A stretch of 64,000 bases of DNA. Origin: Salinivibrio kushneri (GTDB taxonomy: Bacteria > Pseudomonadota > Gammaproteobacteria > Enterobacterales > Vibrionaceae). The stretch lies in the NCBI RefSeq assembly GCF_027286325.1, contig NZ_CP114588.1:1637317-1701316 (forward strand), written 5' to 3'. The notes under the pieces are model-generated. The model did no database searches and was not told where the DNA came from. It saw nothing but the letters and a program-made list of their open reading frames with translations. Below, piece after piece: positions 6,762 through 15,403 of this stretch (position 1 is the stretch's first letter; each line of letters begins with the position of its first letter). Both the position numbers and the translations under genes were made by a program.

Positions 6762-8846
6762 TTACCAGATATTCACCCGCTGATCTTCGGGTAAATACAT
6801 ACCGTCACCTTCTTTAATATCAAAGGCTTCATAGAATGCAGGCACATTGCGCGGCGCACCAAGCACGCGATATTGCGGTGGCGCATGCGGACCCAGCGAC
6901 ACGCGCTCACGCAGGGCATCTTCACGCATCTTCATTTTCCAAATCTGCCCCCAGCTGAGGAAGAATCGTTGCTCGCCGGTATACCCGTCCATCACTGGAG
7001 ACGATTCACCCTGCAACGATTTTTGATAGGCGCGAAAGGCGGTGGTCAAGCCGACTAAATCACCAATGTTCTCACCCAAAGACACTTTGCCGTCAATGAA
7101 TAAGTCCGGCAATGGTTCAAACTGGCTAAATTGCTCAGCCAGTTTTTGGGTGCGAGCATCAAAGCGTGCCCGATCCTCATCCGTCCACCAGTTTGATAGA
7201 TTACCATCACCATCATAACGCGAGCCCTGATCATCAAAACCGTGCCCCATTTCATGACCAATCACCGCGCCAATACCGCCATAGTTCACGGCATCATCCG
7301 CATTCATATCAAAAAACGGTGGTTGTAAGATCCCGGCGGGGAACACAATCTCATTGGCGGTTGGGCTGTAATAAGCGTTGACCGTTTGCGGGGTCATGCC
7401 CCACTCTTTGCGATCAACCGGCGCACCAATCCGCGACAACATATCTTGATAGCCCCAGCGTGCGGCACGTTTGCTATTTCCAATCAAGTCATCGGCGTTG
7501 ATAGTCAGCGCGCTGTAATCTTCCCATTTCTCTGGATAGCCAATTTTAGGCGTGAATTTACTCAGCTTATCCAACGCTTTCGCTTTGGTTTCATCACTCA
7601 TCCAGGCTAAGGACTCAATCGAGTCTTTAAACGCGGCACGCAAGTTATCAATCAAGGTTTCCATACGCGCTTTGGCTTGCGGTGGAAAGTAGCGCGCGAC
7701 ATATTCTTGGCCGAGCGCTTCACCCAACACCCCTTCGGTGGCTTGTACGCCCCGCTTCCAACGGTCACGCTGTTCAGGAATACCATTAAGGGTTTTGGAG
7801 TAGAACGCGAATTGACGTTCAACCAGCTCATGGTTAAGGCGCGGTGCAAAGGCATTAAGGGTACGAATGGTGAGATAATCTTGCCACGTTTGCAGGCTGG
7901 TTTGCTCAAACACCTGCCCTAGCGCCTCAAAATAAGATGGCATGCGCACCACAACCTCACCGGCTTTATCGATACCCGCGCGTTTGGCAAAGCGAGCATA
8001 ATCAAACTCGCCCATCAACTGGTTGAGAGCCTCAATGGGCATTTTGTTATAGGTGGCTTGCGCGTCACGGCGTTTAGCGCGTATCCAATGGTGCTCTGCC
8101 AGTGTTTTTTCCAGCTGATAAATTCTATCCGCGCGTTGTTTGACCTGATCGTAGCCCGCTAAGCGCAGCATGTCTTCGAGATAGCGTTTGTAAGCGGTGC
8201 GGATACGCTCAGCGTCCTCGGTGTCTCGGAAATAATAGTCTCTATCCGGCAAGCCCAACCCGCTTTGGCTCAGATACAGAGCGTTATAGTCAGGGTTTTT
8301 CGCATCGGCCCACGCATAAAAACTAAACGGGATCCCAACACCAATTTGTCGCAAATCGGCCATCGCATAAATCAACGCAGGCTTCGAGGAAATCGCCGCA
8401 ATACGATCAAGCTCAGGTTTGATTGGCGTGACTCCTAAGGCATCAATTTTATCTTGGTCCATATAGCTAAGATAAAAATCACGCAGCTTTTGCTCGTTGG
8501 AGCCAGGCTTAAGATCATCACGCGCCACCAGCTCATCAATGATGCCTTTCAGACGCTTTTCATTCTCTTCCGCTAGGATACGGAACGCACCATAGCTGGA
8601 CATATCACTGGGGATTTGGGTTTGGTCGTACCACGTGCCGTTCACGTGACGGAACAAGTCATCTTGCGGACGAACCGATCGATCAAAATCTTGTAGATAC
8701 AGACCTGATTCACGCTGTACTTCAGCGTGTGTGGTGTTAGCAGCGTACACCTGCCCAGGCACCAGGCTCATCACGCCTAGTGCAAACGCGACCCCCATCG
8801 CGGCTCGCTTAAATCGCACTCGGTTGACTGATTTATTTTTCATCAT
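6762..8846 (-). CDS. Secreted M13-family zinc metallopeptidase (PepO/neprilysin type)
   Basis: About 694 residues. The N-terminus is a signal peptide with a long positive region (MMKNKSVNRVRFKRAAMG, then a hydrophobic stretch to QVYAA), so the product acts in the periplasm or outside. Peptidase_M13_N spans roughly 60-440. The catalytic C-terminal part holds GGIGAVIGHEMGHGFDDQG (HExxH with downstream zinc Glu in LGENIGDLVG) and NAYYSPTANEIVFPAGILQPPFF, all hallmarks of M13 enzymes, which cleave short peptides. The reading frame opens at 8873, but the ATGATG at 8846 has an AGG 8 bases upstream and gives a sensible signal peptide, so I place the start there. Confidence 0.9.
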   Translation of the reverse strand: MMKNKSVNRVRFKRAAMGVAFALGVMSLVPGQVYAANTTHAEVQRESGLYLQDFDRSVRPQDDLFRHVNGTWYDQTQIPSDMSSYGAFRILAEENEKRLKGIIDELVARDDLKPGSNEQKLRDFYLSYMDQDKIDALGVTPIKPELDRIAAISSKPALIYAMADLRQIGVGIPFSFYAWADAKNPDYNALYLSQSGLGLPDRDYYFRDTEDAERIRTAYKRYLEDMLRLAGYDQVKQRADRIYQLEKTLAEHHWIRAKRRDAQATYNKMPIEALNQLMGEFDYARFAKRAGIDKAGEVVVRMPSYFEALGQVFEQTSLQTWQDYLTIRTLNAFAPRLNHELVERQFAFYSKTLNGIPEQRDRWKRGVQATEGVLGEALGQEYVARYFPPQAKARMETLIDNLRAAFKDSIESLAWMSDETKAKALDKLSKFTPKIGYPEKWEDYSALTINADDLIGNSKRAARWGYQDMLSRIGAPVDRKEWGMTPQTVNAYYSPTANEIVFPAGILQPPFFDMNADDAVNYGGIGAVIGHEMGHGFDDQGSRYDGDGNLSNWWTDEDRARFDARTQKLAEQFSQFEPLPDLFIDGKVSLGENIGDLVGLTTAFRAYQKSLQGESSPVMDGYTGEQRFFLSWGQIWKMKMREDALRERVSLGPHAPPQYRVLGAPRNVPAFYEAFDIKEGDGMYLPEDQRVNIW

Positions 8847-8920
8847 TCGTTTACCTAATTCCTTCCATAACATGGCTCAAGCGACGTAATCTTGCCGATT
8901 CCCGAAAAGACATGCGCTGT

Positions 8921-9463
8921 TCACGACATAAGGTCTCGATAGAGCACCACACAGTGATAATCACGCCCCTCGTCTTGCTCGGGTTCAAAATGGGTAATAC
9001 GACAAAACCCTTGCTGATACCAGAATCGAAACGCGCGAATGTTCTCGGCATAAACATTCACCCCCATGCGTCGATAGTCCCCATAAGCTTGCACGGTTTC
9101 AATCACGCTCGCAACCGCTTCGCTGCCATAGCCATGCTTTTGATATCTTGGAGAAATAGTGAGCATGGGCAGCCAAACACTCTGTGTATCCGGCGCATTG
9201 AGCGAGATTTGCAGATAGCCGATATCTTTACCGTCATGGGTTTGAATGCGACGAAGATAAAAGGCGTCTTCCACATCAGGCGCCTTTTTCTCCGCACTGT
9301 CGGCAATCAATGATTGATAGGTGGATAACGACCAAGGCTTAAACGTGGGATCTTGATATTGCAGATGCTGATTTTGCTCAAACAGTGCTTTAACGCGCTT
9401 TGCATCACTGTACTCAAACGCACTAAAACATAGGCGTTCAGACCGCCATGTTGCTGGGAACAT
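8921..9463 (-). CDS. GNAT-family N-acetyltransferase (RimJ/RimL-like)
   Basis: About 180 residues. Typical late GNAT features: LPMLTISPRYQKHGYGSEAVASVIETVQ (beta-4 and the acetyl-CoA loop) and MGVNVYAENIRAFRFWYQQGFCRITHFEP. N-terminal WRSERLCFSAFEYSDAKRVKALFEQN is of the RimJ/RimL kind, so a protein or small amine could be the target. The ATG at 9463 is preceded by AGGA at 7 bases; the frame could extend to a TTG at 9469, which is less likely. It lies upstream of the M13 peptidase gene on the same strand. Confidence 0.78.
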   Translation of the reverse strand: MFPATWRSERLCFSAFEYSDAKRVKALFEQNQHLQYQDPTFKPWSLSTYQSLIADSAEKKAPDVEDAFYLRRIQTHDGKDIGYLQISLNAPDTQSVWLPMLTISPRYQKHGYGSEAVASVIETVQAYGDYRRMGVNVYAENIRAFRFWYQQGFCRITHFEPEQDEGRDYHCVVLYRDLMS

Positions 9464-9532
9464 GTTCAATTCCTATTTTATCAGCGCATACATTGATTGA
9501 TATCGCGCTACGTACCTTATCCAGACTGCATA

Positions 9533-10111
9533 TTACTCGTTTCGCTGCCAGTGGTAATCCATTTGCTTGGCCACGCGCTGGGCTAAGTCCTCGCTGTGCA
9601 GATCAGCCACCAGCTGCAAACTCATATCAATACCCGCAGATATGCCCGCGGAGGTAAGATATTTTCCATCTCTCACCCAGCGCTTTTCTGATACCACGCT
9701 TAATGGCGGATAAGCGCGGCTGAGGTCGTCCATGTCTTCCCAATGCGTGATCACCTTTCGACCATCGAGTAGTCCGGCCTCTGCCAGTATGAACGCCCCC
9801 GTACAGACAGAGGCCATACATTGGGTGATCGCATCTTGTTGCTTCACCCAATCGATCACCGACGGGTTGGTGACTTGCTCATGGTGAACGCCGCCGACAA
9901 CCAGCAGCAAATCTAGTGTGGGATGGTTGGCGAGATGATAATCCGGCACGACACTCAAACCGCCGCGCGCGAGCACAGGTGAGTCTTGTTCAGCAATCAG
10001 TCCAACCTGCCAACTGTCCGCGCCTAAACGTTTTGCAGTGCTAAACACTTCATAAGGCCCGGCAAAATCGAGCACCTCTGCGTGCTCATACACATAAATA
10101 CCAATATTCAT
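9533..10111 (-). CDS. DJ-1/PfpI family protein (class I glutamine amidotransferase-like)
   Basis: 192 residues. IGIYVYEHAEVLDFAGPYEVFSTA at the start and SVCTGAFILAEAGLLDGRKVITHW around residue 100 are the hallmarks of the GATase1_AraC-like/isonitrile hydratase branch; the nucleophile Cys sits in the elbow VCTGA, and a Glu/Asp near position 15 is conserved. There is no DNA-binding domain, so it is the stand-alone form. Members hydrolyse isonitriles or act on reactive aldehydes; which applies here is not visible. The neighbouring YoaP-type gene is 31 bases downstream on the same strand and may be co-transcribed. Confidence 0.85.
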   Translation of the reverse strand: MNIGIYVYEHAEVLDFAGPYEVFSTAKRLGADSWQVGLIAEQDSPVLARGGLSVVPDYHLANHPTLDLLLVVGGVHHEQVTNPSVIDWVKQQDAITQCMASVCTGAFILAEAGLLDGRKVITHWEDMDDLSRAYPPLSVVSEKRWVRDGKYLTSAGISAGIDMSLQLVADLHSEDLAQRVAKQMDYHWQRNE

Positions 10112-10142
10112 CGTTTGTCCTTACATCCATGTAAGTGTTGGG

Positions 10143-10904
10143 TTAATGATGAGGAATAAACTTATCAAAGCGGCTCTCCATACAGGCACTGATATCGGTG
10201 GTAATAAACTCCCCCTGATAATACAAACTGAAAATGGTGGCCGGTGAAGGACATGCTTGTGCTTGGCTCAATATCTCTAAATGATGCACTTCAAGCGGGA
10301 TACCACGCTGCGCACAGCTTTGTTGTAGCGAGTTCAGCACATGGTATTCCGCATAAGGACAACGATGGGAGTAATACACCACACACCCTTCAGTTGATAC
10401 GTTGGCGGTATGAACGGATTCTCTAAATTGCGGTATTTCAGCTGCATCATTCAACGGATAATACAACAGCACAAAGCCATTAGGGGCCTCATCCGCCACG
10501 TTGAAGCCTTGGCCTTTTAACCATTTTGTATCGCTCATAAAGTGGTATTTCTTTTTACCGACCACGGCGACTAGGCCTTGCTTATTTTGCTGTTTAGCCG
10601 CCTCAATGGCGTCAGCTAACAGTTGCTTGCCGTGTCCATGCCCTTTGTATTTCCCAGAGACCCAAAAGCAACCCAATGCCAGATAACCATCCGCTTGTAT
10701 GGGCTGCCAAGCGGTCTCTGCTGGGCCATATTCGATAAAGACTTTGGCGCGTTCATCTAAACGGCGAAAACGGTACCCGTGCTGATACTCCTGCTTTAGC
10801 CACTGCTTTTTCGCCTGATAGCTGGCCTGGCACTTTTTATCCGAGAACGCGCAGCAGATATGCGCATCATCCAAGGATGCTGGGGTTAAGGTTAAGTAGG
10901 CCAT
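10143..10904 (-). CDS. GNAT acetyltransferase with C-terminal YoaP-like domain
   Basis: About 253 residues in two parts: an N-terminal GNAT domain (about 1-150; LALGCFWVSGKYKGHGHGKQLLADAIEAAKQQ is the acetyl-CoA loop region) and a C-terminal YoaP-like domain (about 155-253) with YYSHRCPYAEYHVLNSLQQSCAQRGIPLEVHHL, a thioredoxin-like layout with a lone Cys. The same architecture is seen in Bacillus YoaP and its relatives. Its substrate is unknown. GGAGG 5 bases before the ATG at 10904 fixes the start; the frame opens four codons earlier at a GTG. A GGTATACC palindrome lies 20-30 bases upstream and could be part of its control. Confidence 0.8.
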   Translation of the reverse strand: MAYLTLTPASLDDAHICCAFSDKKCQASYQAKKQWLKQEYQHGYRFRRLDERAKVFIEYGPAETAWQPIQADGYLALGCFWVSGKYKGHGHGKQLLADAIEAAKQQNKQGLVAVVGKKKYHFMSDTKWLKGQGFNVADEAPNGFVLLYYPLNDAAEIPQFRESVHTANVSTEGCVVYYSHRCPYAEYHVLNSLQQSCAQRGIPLEVHHLEILSQAQACPSPATIFSLYYQGEFITTDISACMESRFDKFIPHH

Positions 10905-10997
10905 ATTCACCTCCACACAGGTGTATTGATGGTATACCTTTTAACCTACCTTAACCGCATGGATGATGACTCCGCCTTGGTCACAAAGCCATCAATC

Positions 10998-12209
10998 TTA
11001 TGAGGACGTCGCTGCGAGGCGTGTTTTCTCTCGCACCGATAAAAAAAGCATACCGATGCTGGCACACATAGCCATAGCGATAACAAGCGACCAAGTCACC
11101 GAATAACCGAACGTGTCGATGACATAACCAATCAATACAAAGCTTGGCATCAGCAATAAGCTACGCAACGTGATCAATACCCCTTGAATACGACCGCGAT
11201 GACTCGCCGGTGAGTTGTTGGCAAGATATACGCCTTCTTTGGTGAGGACCAACACCTCGCCAGCGGAAAGAAAAAACCACGCTAAAAAGTGAACGGGGAT
11301 CGTGGGTGCCAACATCACAAGCCCATAACCCAGCACAAATAAGAGTCCTGAATAGGCCAACGCCATCGTCTCAGTATGTCCAGATGTCGCGCGAAGCAAT
11401 AGCGGCGTGATGATCACCACCAACACGCACGCATACGTCATCAATTGACCAAAACGCACGGGCCCTTCTTGGCCAAATAAATGACTCAAATAAAGCGGGC
11501 TAGCCATTGTCATTTGATTCAATGCAAACCAAAGCATGCCACAAAACAAAGTGAACACAATGAGATAAGGACGTGATTTAAGCACCGACCAGACACTGCC
11601 TTCTACCGCGCGCTCAAGGCCAGACTCAGACTCGGGGACGGCTTGCTCGGTCACGTTGACCAAAAAGGCCACCACAAGAATACCCACCAAGACGGCAAGC
11701 CCGTTACCAAAGAAAATCCATTCAGTGTGCTGCCAAAACAAATAGCCCGCTAAGATGGGGCCAATCGCTGAACCCAAGTTATAGGCAAGGTAACTAAGCG
11801 ACATCACCGCATCGCGATTGCCTGCGTGAGATAAATCGGCAACCAATGCATTACTGGCCGGCAACGCCACACCAATAAAAAAGTACGCAGCGAATAATAA
11901 CGCCGGCACCATCACCGGGGCATCGGGTGCAAACCCGCACACCAGCAGCAAGATAGCGCCGACACCTTCCCCCGCCACCATAGTGTTTTTATGGCCTATC
12001 CAGTCAGAAAGCTTGCCACCAATAAAACTCCCCAGCAGGTACAAGCCAGTAATACTCATCGCCAATGTACCCGCCAGCGACGCGGAGTAGCCGAGCTTAT
12101 CGGTAAACAACAACACGAGGAAAGGAATAATAAAGTTGCCCATCCCGAGGATCATGCGGGCCAGTGCAACGTAGTAAATATTGCGGTGCAATCCTTTATA
12201 CATCGCCAC
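10998..12209 (-). CDS. MFS transporter, multidrug-efflux type (DHA1-like)
   Basis: 403 residues with about twelve hydrophobic segments. The first loop after TM2 contains GGKLSDWIGHKNTMV, the D-x-x-G-x-K/R signature of the major facilitator superfamily, and the sequence after TM5 (NLGSAIGPILAGYLF) matches the antiporter motif of drug exporters. It is therefore a probable inner-membrane proton-coupled exporter, resembling MdtH-like proteins. Either the GTG at 12209 or the ATG two codons later could start it; no good ribosome-binding site separates them. It stands alone on the minus strand. Confidence 0.82.
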   Translation of the reverse strand: MAMYKGLHRNIYYVALARMILGMGNFIIPFLVLLFTDKLGYSASLAGTLAMSITGLYLLGSFIGGKLSDWIGHKNTMVAGEGVGAILLLVCGFAPDAPVMVPALLFAAYFFIGVALPASNALVADLSHAGNRDAVMSLSYLAYNLGSAIGPILAGYLFWQHTEWIFFGNGLAVLVGILVVAFLVNVTEQAVPESESGLERAVEGSVWSVLKSRPYLIVFTLFCGMLWFALNQMTMASPLYLSHLFGQEGPVRFGQLMTYACVLVVIITPLLLRATSGHTETMALAYSGLLFVLGYGLVMLAPTIPVHFLAWFFLSAGEVLVLTKEGVYLANNSPASHRGRIQGVLITLRSLLLMPSFVLIGYVIDTFGYSVTWSLVIAMAMCASIGMLFLSVREKTRLAATSS

Positions 12210-12504
12210 CGCAGAAAGAATCTTGTTGATTGTCGTAATCGTTAAACGTCCGTGTTAAAAAATCAGCACATAATGTACATGATTGATAAATTTATAAAAA
12301 CTCGTTATTCACTAACGACCAATGGTGCGGCATGAGCTCGCGCACAGTTTTAAAAACTAGCTGGTTATCTGGCGTAGAAATCGCGGTTTTTACACGATTA
12401 TTGTGCCCAAAAGAGGCAAATACGTGGCTTGCGCTTTTCTGTTTTTCGAAAAAATAAAGCCTTTAATATGGTGGCTACGTTTCGACCTCTCCAGAGACAC
12501 ACCG

Positions 12505-12888
12505 ATGGATGATAACGCTCGGCAATTGCTTGACCACCTATGCCTCGGCTATGACCAATTGGCCCAACGTCACCAGATGCGCGCTTTTCCAGAGCTCTCC
12601 ACCGCTATCAAGCACCCACTCGGCTATTGTCTGGTTCACTGTCCGATCGGTAGTCAGCGATTATCGATTGTTTCGCTACAATTTGCCACCAGCGTTCGCG
12701 GCCAAGGGGTGCTGACGGCGTTTATCGACTATATTCAAGCGCATCCGCATCACTACCGCGGCATTGAAGTTGCCACCATTCAAAATCAAAGCTTAGCGAA
12801 ACGGCTACTGGCATTGGGTTGGCGATATAAGTCTGCCCTAACCAAGCTATTTCGCGCCAACACCCCCACCTTGGTGCATGATTTCTAA
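12505..12888 (+). CDS. GNAT-like protein of unknown specificity
   Basis: About 127 residues from the ATG at 12505; the frame is open further upstream, but those residues (from 12403) do not look like protein. QFATSVRGQGVLTAFIDYIQAHP resembles an acetyl-CoA-binding loop (RGQGVLT), and IEVATIQNQSLAKRLLALGWRYKS resembles the last strand and helix of a GNAT fold. The N-terminal half is not recognisable. I rate it as a real but short and divergent acetyltransferase-like protein. The roughly 290 bases before it hold no other gene. Confidence 0.6.
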   Translation: MDDNARQLLDHLCLGYDQLAQRHQMRAFPELSTAIKHPLGYCLVHCPIGSQRLSIVSLQFATSVRGQGVLTAFIDYIQAHPHHYRGIEVATIQNQSLAKRLLALGWRYKSALTKLFRANTPTLVHDF

Positions 12889-12971
12889 TCAAAATACGGA
12901 AGTTTTCACGTAGGCGGGTTCCTATTATTGCGAGCGTTTGCCAACCCTGAATGGCTTGTCCATCGCCTTTA

Positions 12972-13343
12972 TCAAAGGCTGTTCTCATCGACACCGAGCT
13001 CGGCTCGTTTCGCTTTGCTCAAACCCTGACAAACAAGCTGATACGATTGCGCCACATAGTACTTTAAGTCTTCATCAAGCTCCCCGGTCGTGTGAGTTTG
13101 TTGAATCCATTTCATACCCCGGTTAGCAAAATACGGCGCCGGTACATAACCCTCAAGATCGCACAAAAAGGCATAATTTATTGGCGAGGTTTTAAAGGTA
13201 AACGCTGGTTGACCGCTTTTACTGCTGGTGCCAATGGCGAAGACTTTTCCGCCCACTTTCCAGACGTCTGAGTTACCCCATTGCACCACATGTGTCGCGG
13301 CCGTAAACGCGCTGCAATACTGATTAAATGTAGAATGGTCCAA
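12972..13343 (-). CDS. MmcQ/YjbR family DNA-binding-like protein
   Basis: 123 residues. The pattern V-x-WG-x-SDVWKVGGKVFAIG...FTFKTSP...GYVPAPYFANRGMKWIQ is that of the MmcQ/YjbR (CyaY-like fold) family, small proteins often annotated as DNA-binding with unclear function. The likely start is a TTG at 13343, chosen because AGGAG lies 7 bases upstream and no ATG or GTG fits; the resulting N-terminus (DHSTFNQYCSAF) agrees with the family. Single gene, convergent with the GNAT-like gene. Confidence 0.82.
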   Translation of the reverse strand: MDHSTFNQYCSAFTAATHVVQWGNSDVWKVGGKVFAIGTSSKSGQPAFTFKTSPINYAFLCDLEGYVPAPYFANRGMKWIQQTHTTGELDEDLKYYVAQSYQLVCQGLSKAKRAELGVDENSL

Positions 13344-13627
13344 GCAGTTCTCCTTTCAACAAGCACACACAGTATTAGGCAGTCTAGACAGGCTTCGTCA
13401 TCACAAACGGTGTAATACGAGCAACGCCTTTTAGCGCGAGTGCGAACGAACAACGTACTGCATTCTAGGCGTTTTGAGACGTAAAAGGGGACTTTTTCTT
13501 ACACCCGCCATGACAGTTGTGTTTTCCTCTACTATCTTTTCTAGACGGTAATGCCTAAAAACGTCTCTATGGGGGTTTTTCTGGGTGAGCTAGGTCTAAT
13601 AAAAATAATCATAATAGGGGAAGCGAC

Positions 13628-15007
13628 ATGAAAGAGAGAGTCTCCTCAGGTATTCCCGGGCTAGATCAAATCCTTAACGGTGGCCTCCTCCCTTCAACAG
13701 CGGTATTGGTGAGAGGTGGACCAGGTTTAGGTAAAACGACAACAGGCTTACAGTTCCTTTCTGCGGCGTCACAAGAAGGCGACAGTCTATTTATTGGCTT
13801 TCAAGAGGCCGAGGAGCAGCTCAAAACTAACGCGACAGCGATTGGCATTGATGTCTCAAACATTACCTTTCTCAGCTTGGCCCCAGACGACAGCTTTTTT
13901 AAAGAGCACGAGTCGTACGACATATTCGCCTCCACCGATGTTGAGCATGAGCCGGTCACTAAAGCCATCGTCGACACCATTGAGGCACTTAAACCCACGC
14001 GTGTTTTTGTCGACTCCTTTACGCACCTGCGCTTTCTTACTGCGGATGTTTTTCAATACCGCAAAGAGGTTCTGTCGTTCATCAACTATTTAACAGAGCG
14101 AGGCGCCACCGTGTTGTTCACGTCCGAACACAGTGATTCCTCACCCGATGATGATTTAAGGTTCTTATCCGATGGCGTTATCTCGCTAAAACAAACCCCG
14201 ATGGGACAAGAAATCTGTGTTGAGAAATTCCGCGGGTCTGACTTTTTAAAAGGCAGCCATCAGATGCGCAATGGCGCTCACGGGGTTGAAGTGTTCCCGC
14301 GGCCACTTCCACCCAATGAAGAGCTGGTACCAGGGCGGTTTGAACCCATTTCGACGGGCATTGCGTCTATCGATAACCTGCTTGGCGGTGGGCTAGAGAT
14401 GGGAACTGTCACCATGATCACCGGCCCCTCAGGCATTGGTAAATCCACCTTGAGCAGTTGCATTGCGGAGCAATTCAGCCATAGCTTGGGTCATGTCAAT
14501 ATTTACCTGTTCGAAGAGGAGATCTCCTCATATCTCCACCGGGCACGACAACTCAATATCGCCCTGCAACACCAGGCGGAGGCCGAACGTTTAACCATCG
14601 AACAAATCGAGCCTTTGCAATATTTAGCCGATGAGTTTGCGTCTAAGGTGTACAAAGATGTTGTTCAAAATAACACTCGCTTGGTGGTGCTTGATAGTAC
14701 GGCAGGATTCAAAATGACATTGCGCGAGGAATCGATTCAAAACCGTTTACATGCCCTCGCAAAAGGCTTATCGAGAATCAATGTCTCGGTGATTCTGGTG
14801 AATGAGACATTTGCACTTTATGGCGAAGACAGCATTTCTGAAAAAGGGATCAGCTACTTATCGGACACTATTATCTCGCTGTCTTATTACGCGGACGATA
14901 CCACGCACTCGCAGATCTCGGTGATGAAGAAACGTTTGAGTGATTTTGACCGCAAACCTCATCAGTATCTGATCGGCCCCGATAAAGTGCAGGCAGTGGC
15001 TGTTTGA
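13628..15007 (+). CDS. Double KaiC-domain ATPase
   Basis: 459 residues, two RecA-like KaiC domains in tandem (about 4-230 and 240-455). Each begins with a KaiC-type entry (SSGIPGLDQILNGGLLP and STGIASIDNLLGGGLEMG) and a Walker A (GGPGLGKTT; GPSGIGKST); Walker B-like strands are TRVFVDSF and RLVVLDST. The Glu pair expected after strand 2 is changed in domain 1 (FQEAEEQ) but present in domain 2 (LFEEEISS). Near the C-terminus ISYLSDTI aligns from memory with the KaiC phosphosite strand: Ser 431 is kept, Thr 432 is Tyr. No kaiA or kaiB is present. It leads an operon with a receiver-like protein and an EAL phosphodiesterase; AGGGGA precedes the ATG. Probably a signalling ATPase rather than a clock. 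Confidence 0.88.
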   Translation: MKERVSSGIPGLDQILNGGLLPSTAVLVRGGPGLGKTTTGLQFLSAASQEGDSLFIGFQEAEEQLKTNATAIGIDVSNITFLSLAPDDSFFKEHESYDIFASTDVEHEPVTKAIVDTIEALKPTRVFVDSFTHLRFLTADVFQYRKEVLSFINYLTERGATVLFTSEHSDSSPDDDLRFLSDGVISLKQTPMGQEICVEKFRGSDFLKGSHQMRNGAHGVEVFPRPLPPNEELVPGRFEPISTGIASIDNLLGGGLEMGTVTMITGPSGIGKSTLSSCIAEQFSHSLGHVNIYLFEEEISSYLHRARQLNIALQHQAEAERLTIEQIEPLQYLADEFASKVYKDVVQNNTRLVVLDSTAGFKMTLREESIQNRLHALAKGLSRINVSVILVNETFALYGEDSISEKGISYLSDTIISLSYYADDTTHSQISVMKKRLSDFDRKPHQYLIGPDKVQAVAV

Positions 15008-15023
15008 TCAAGAGGTATGTGAG

Positions 15024-15401
15024 GTGACCAATAAAAGCGCAGCGTCATTAACTGTTTTTTTGTGCGTGAAATCACCGGGCAACCGAAAAGTGTTGGCCGC
15101 TTCTCTTGAAGAGGCCGGTTACCATTGTCGTCCTTTAATTAACGAAGCCGACATGGAGGCGGCAGCGGCGATTGGCGGTAAAAAGTTAGCCCTAGTCGAT
15201 ACCAGCGGCTTTGGTAGCAATGTATGGCGCTTATGCGAAAAGCTACAGCAGATGAACACCGCGTTTATTGTTCTCTCTCCACAGGAAATGCTGACAAGTT
15301 CCAGCCAAGCCACTCAATATGGCGCGGTCAGCATCATACAAAAACCTGTCGCCAAAAAGGCCTTAATGCAGCTCGTTGCTGGTTTCACGGGTGAGGAGTA
15401 A
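15024..15401 (+). CDS. Stand-alone receiver-like (CheY-like) protein, atypical
   Basis: 125 residues covering one response-regulator receiver fold and no output domain. A likely phospho-acceptor Asp is in LALVDTSGFG, and the conserved Lys is in SIIQKPVAKK; however, the N-terminal acidic pair that binds magnesium is absent (VFLCVKSPGNRK instead of D-D). It could therefore be a pseudo-receiver or be modified differently. The start is GTG at 15024: the ATG just upstream is followed at once by TGA. It lies 16 bases after the KaiC-like gene and 2 bases before the EAL gene, so the three are one transcription unit; it probably links the KaiC-like ATPase with the phosphodiesterase. Confidence 0.72.
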   Translation: MTNKSAASLTVFLCVKSPGNRKVLAASLEEAGYHCRPLINEADMEAAAAIGGKKLALVDTSGFGSNVWRLCEKLQQMNTAFIVLSPQEMLTSSSQATQYGAVSIIQKPVAKKALMQLVAGFTGEE

Positions 15402-15403
15402 AG

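Noticed and set aside
13628..15007. A complete KaiABC circadian clock
   Set aside because: No kaiA or kaiB in the window, and the phosphosite and CI Glu pair deviate from clock KaiC.
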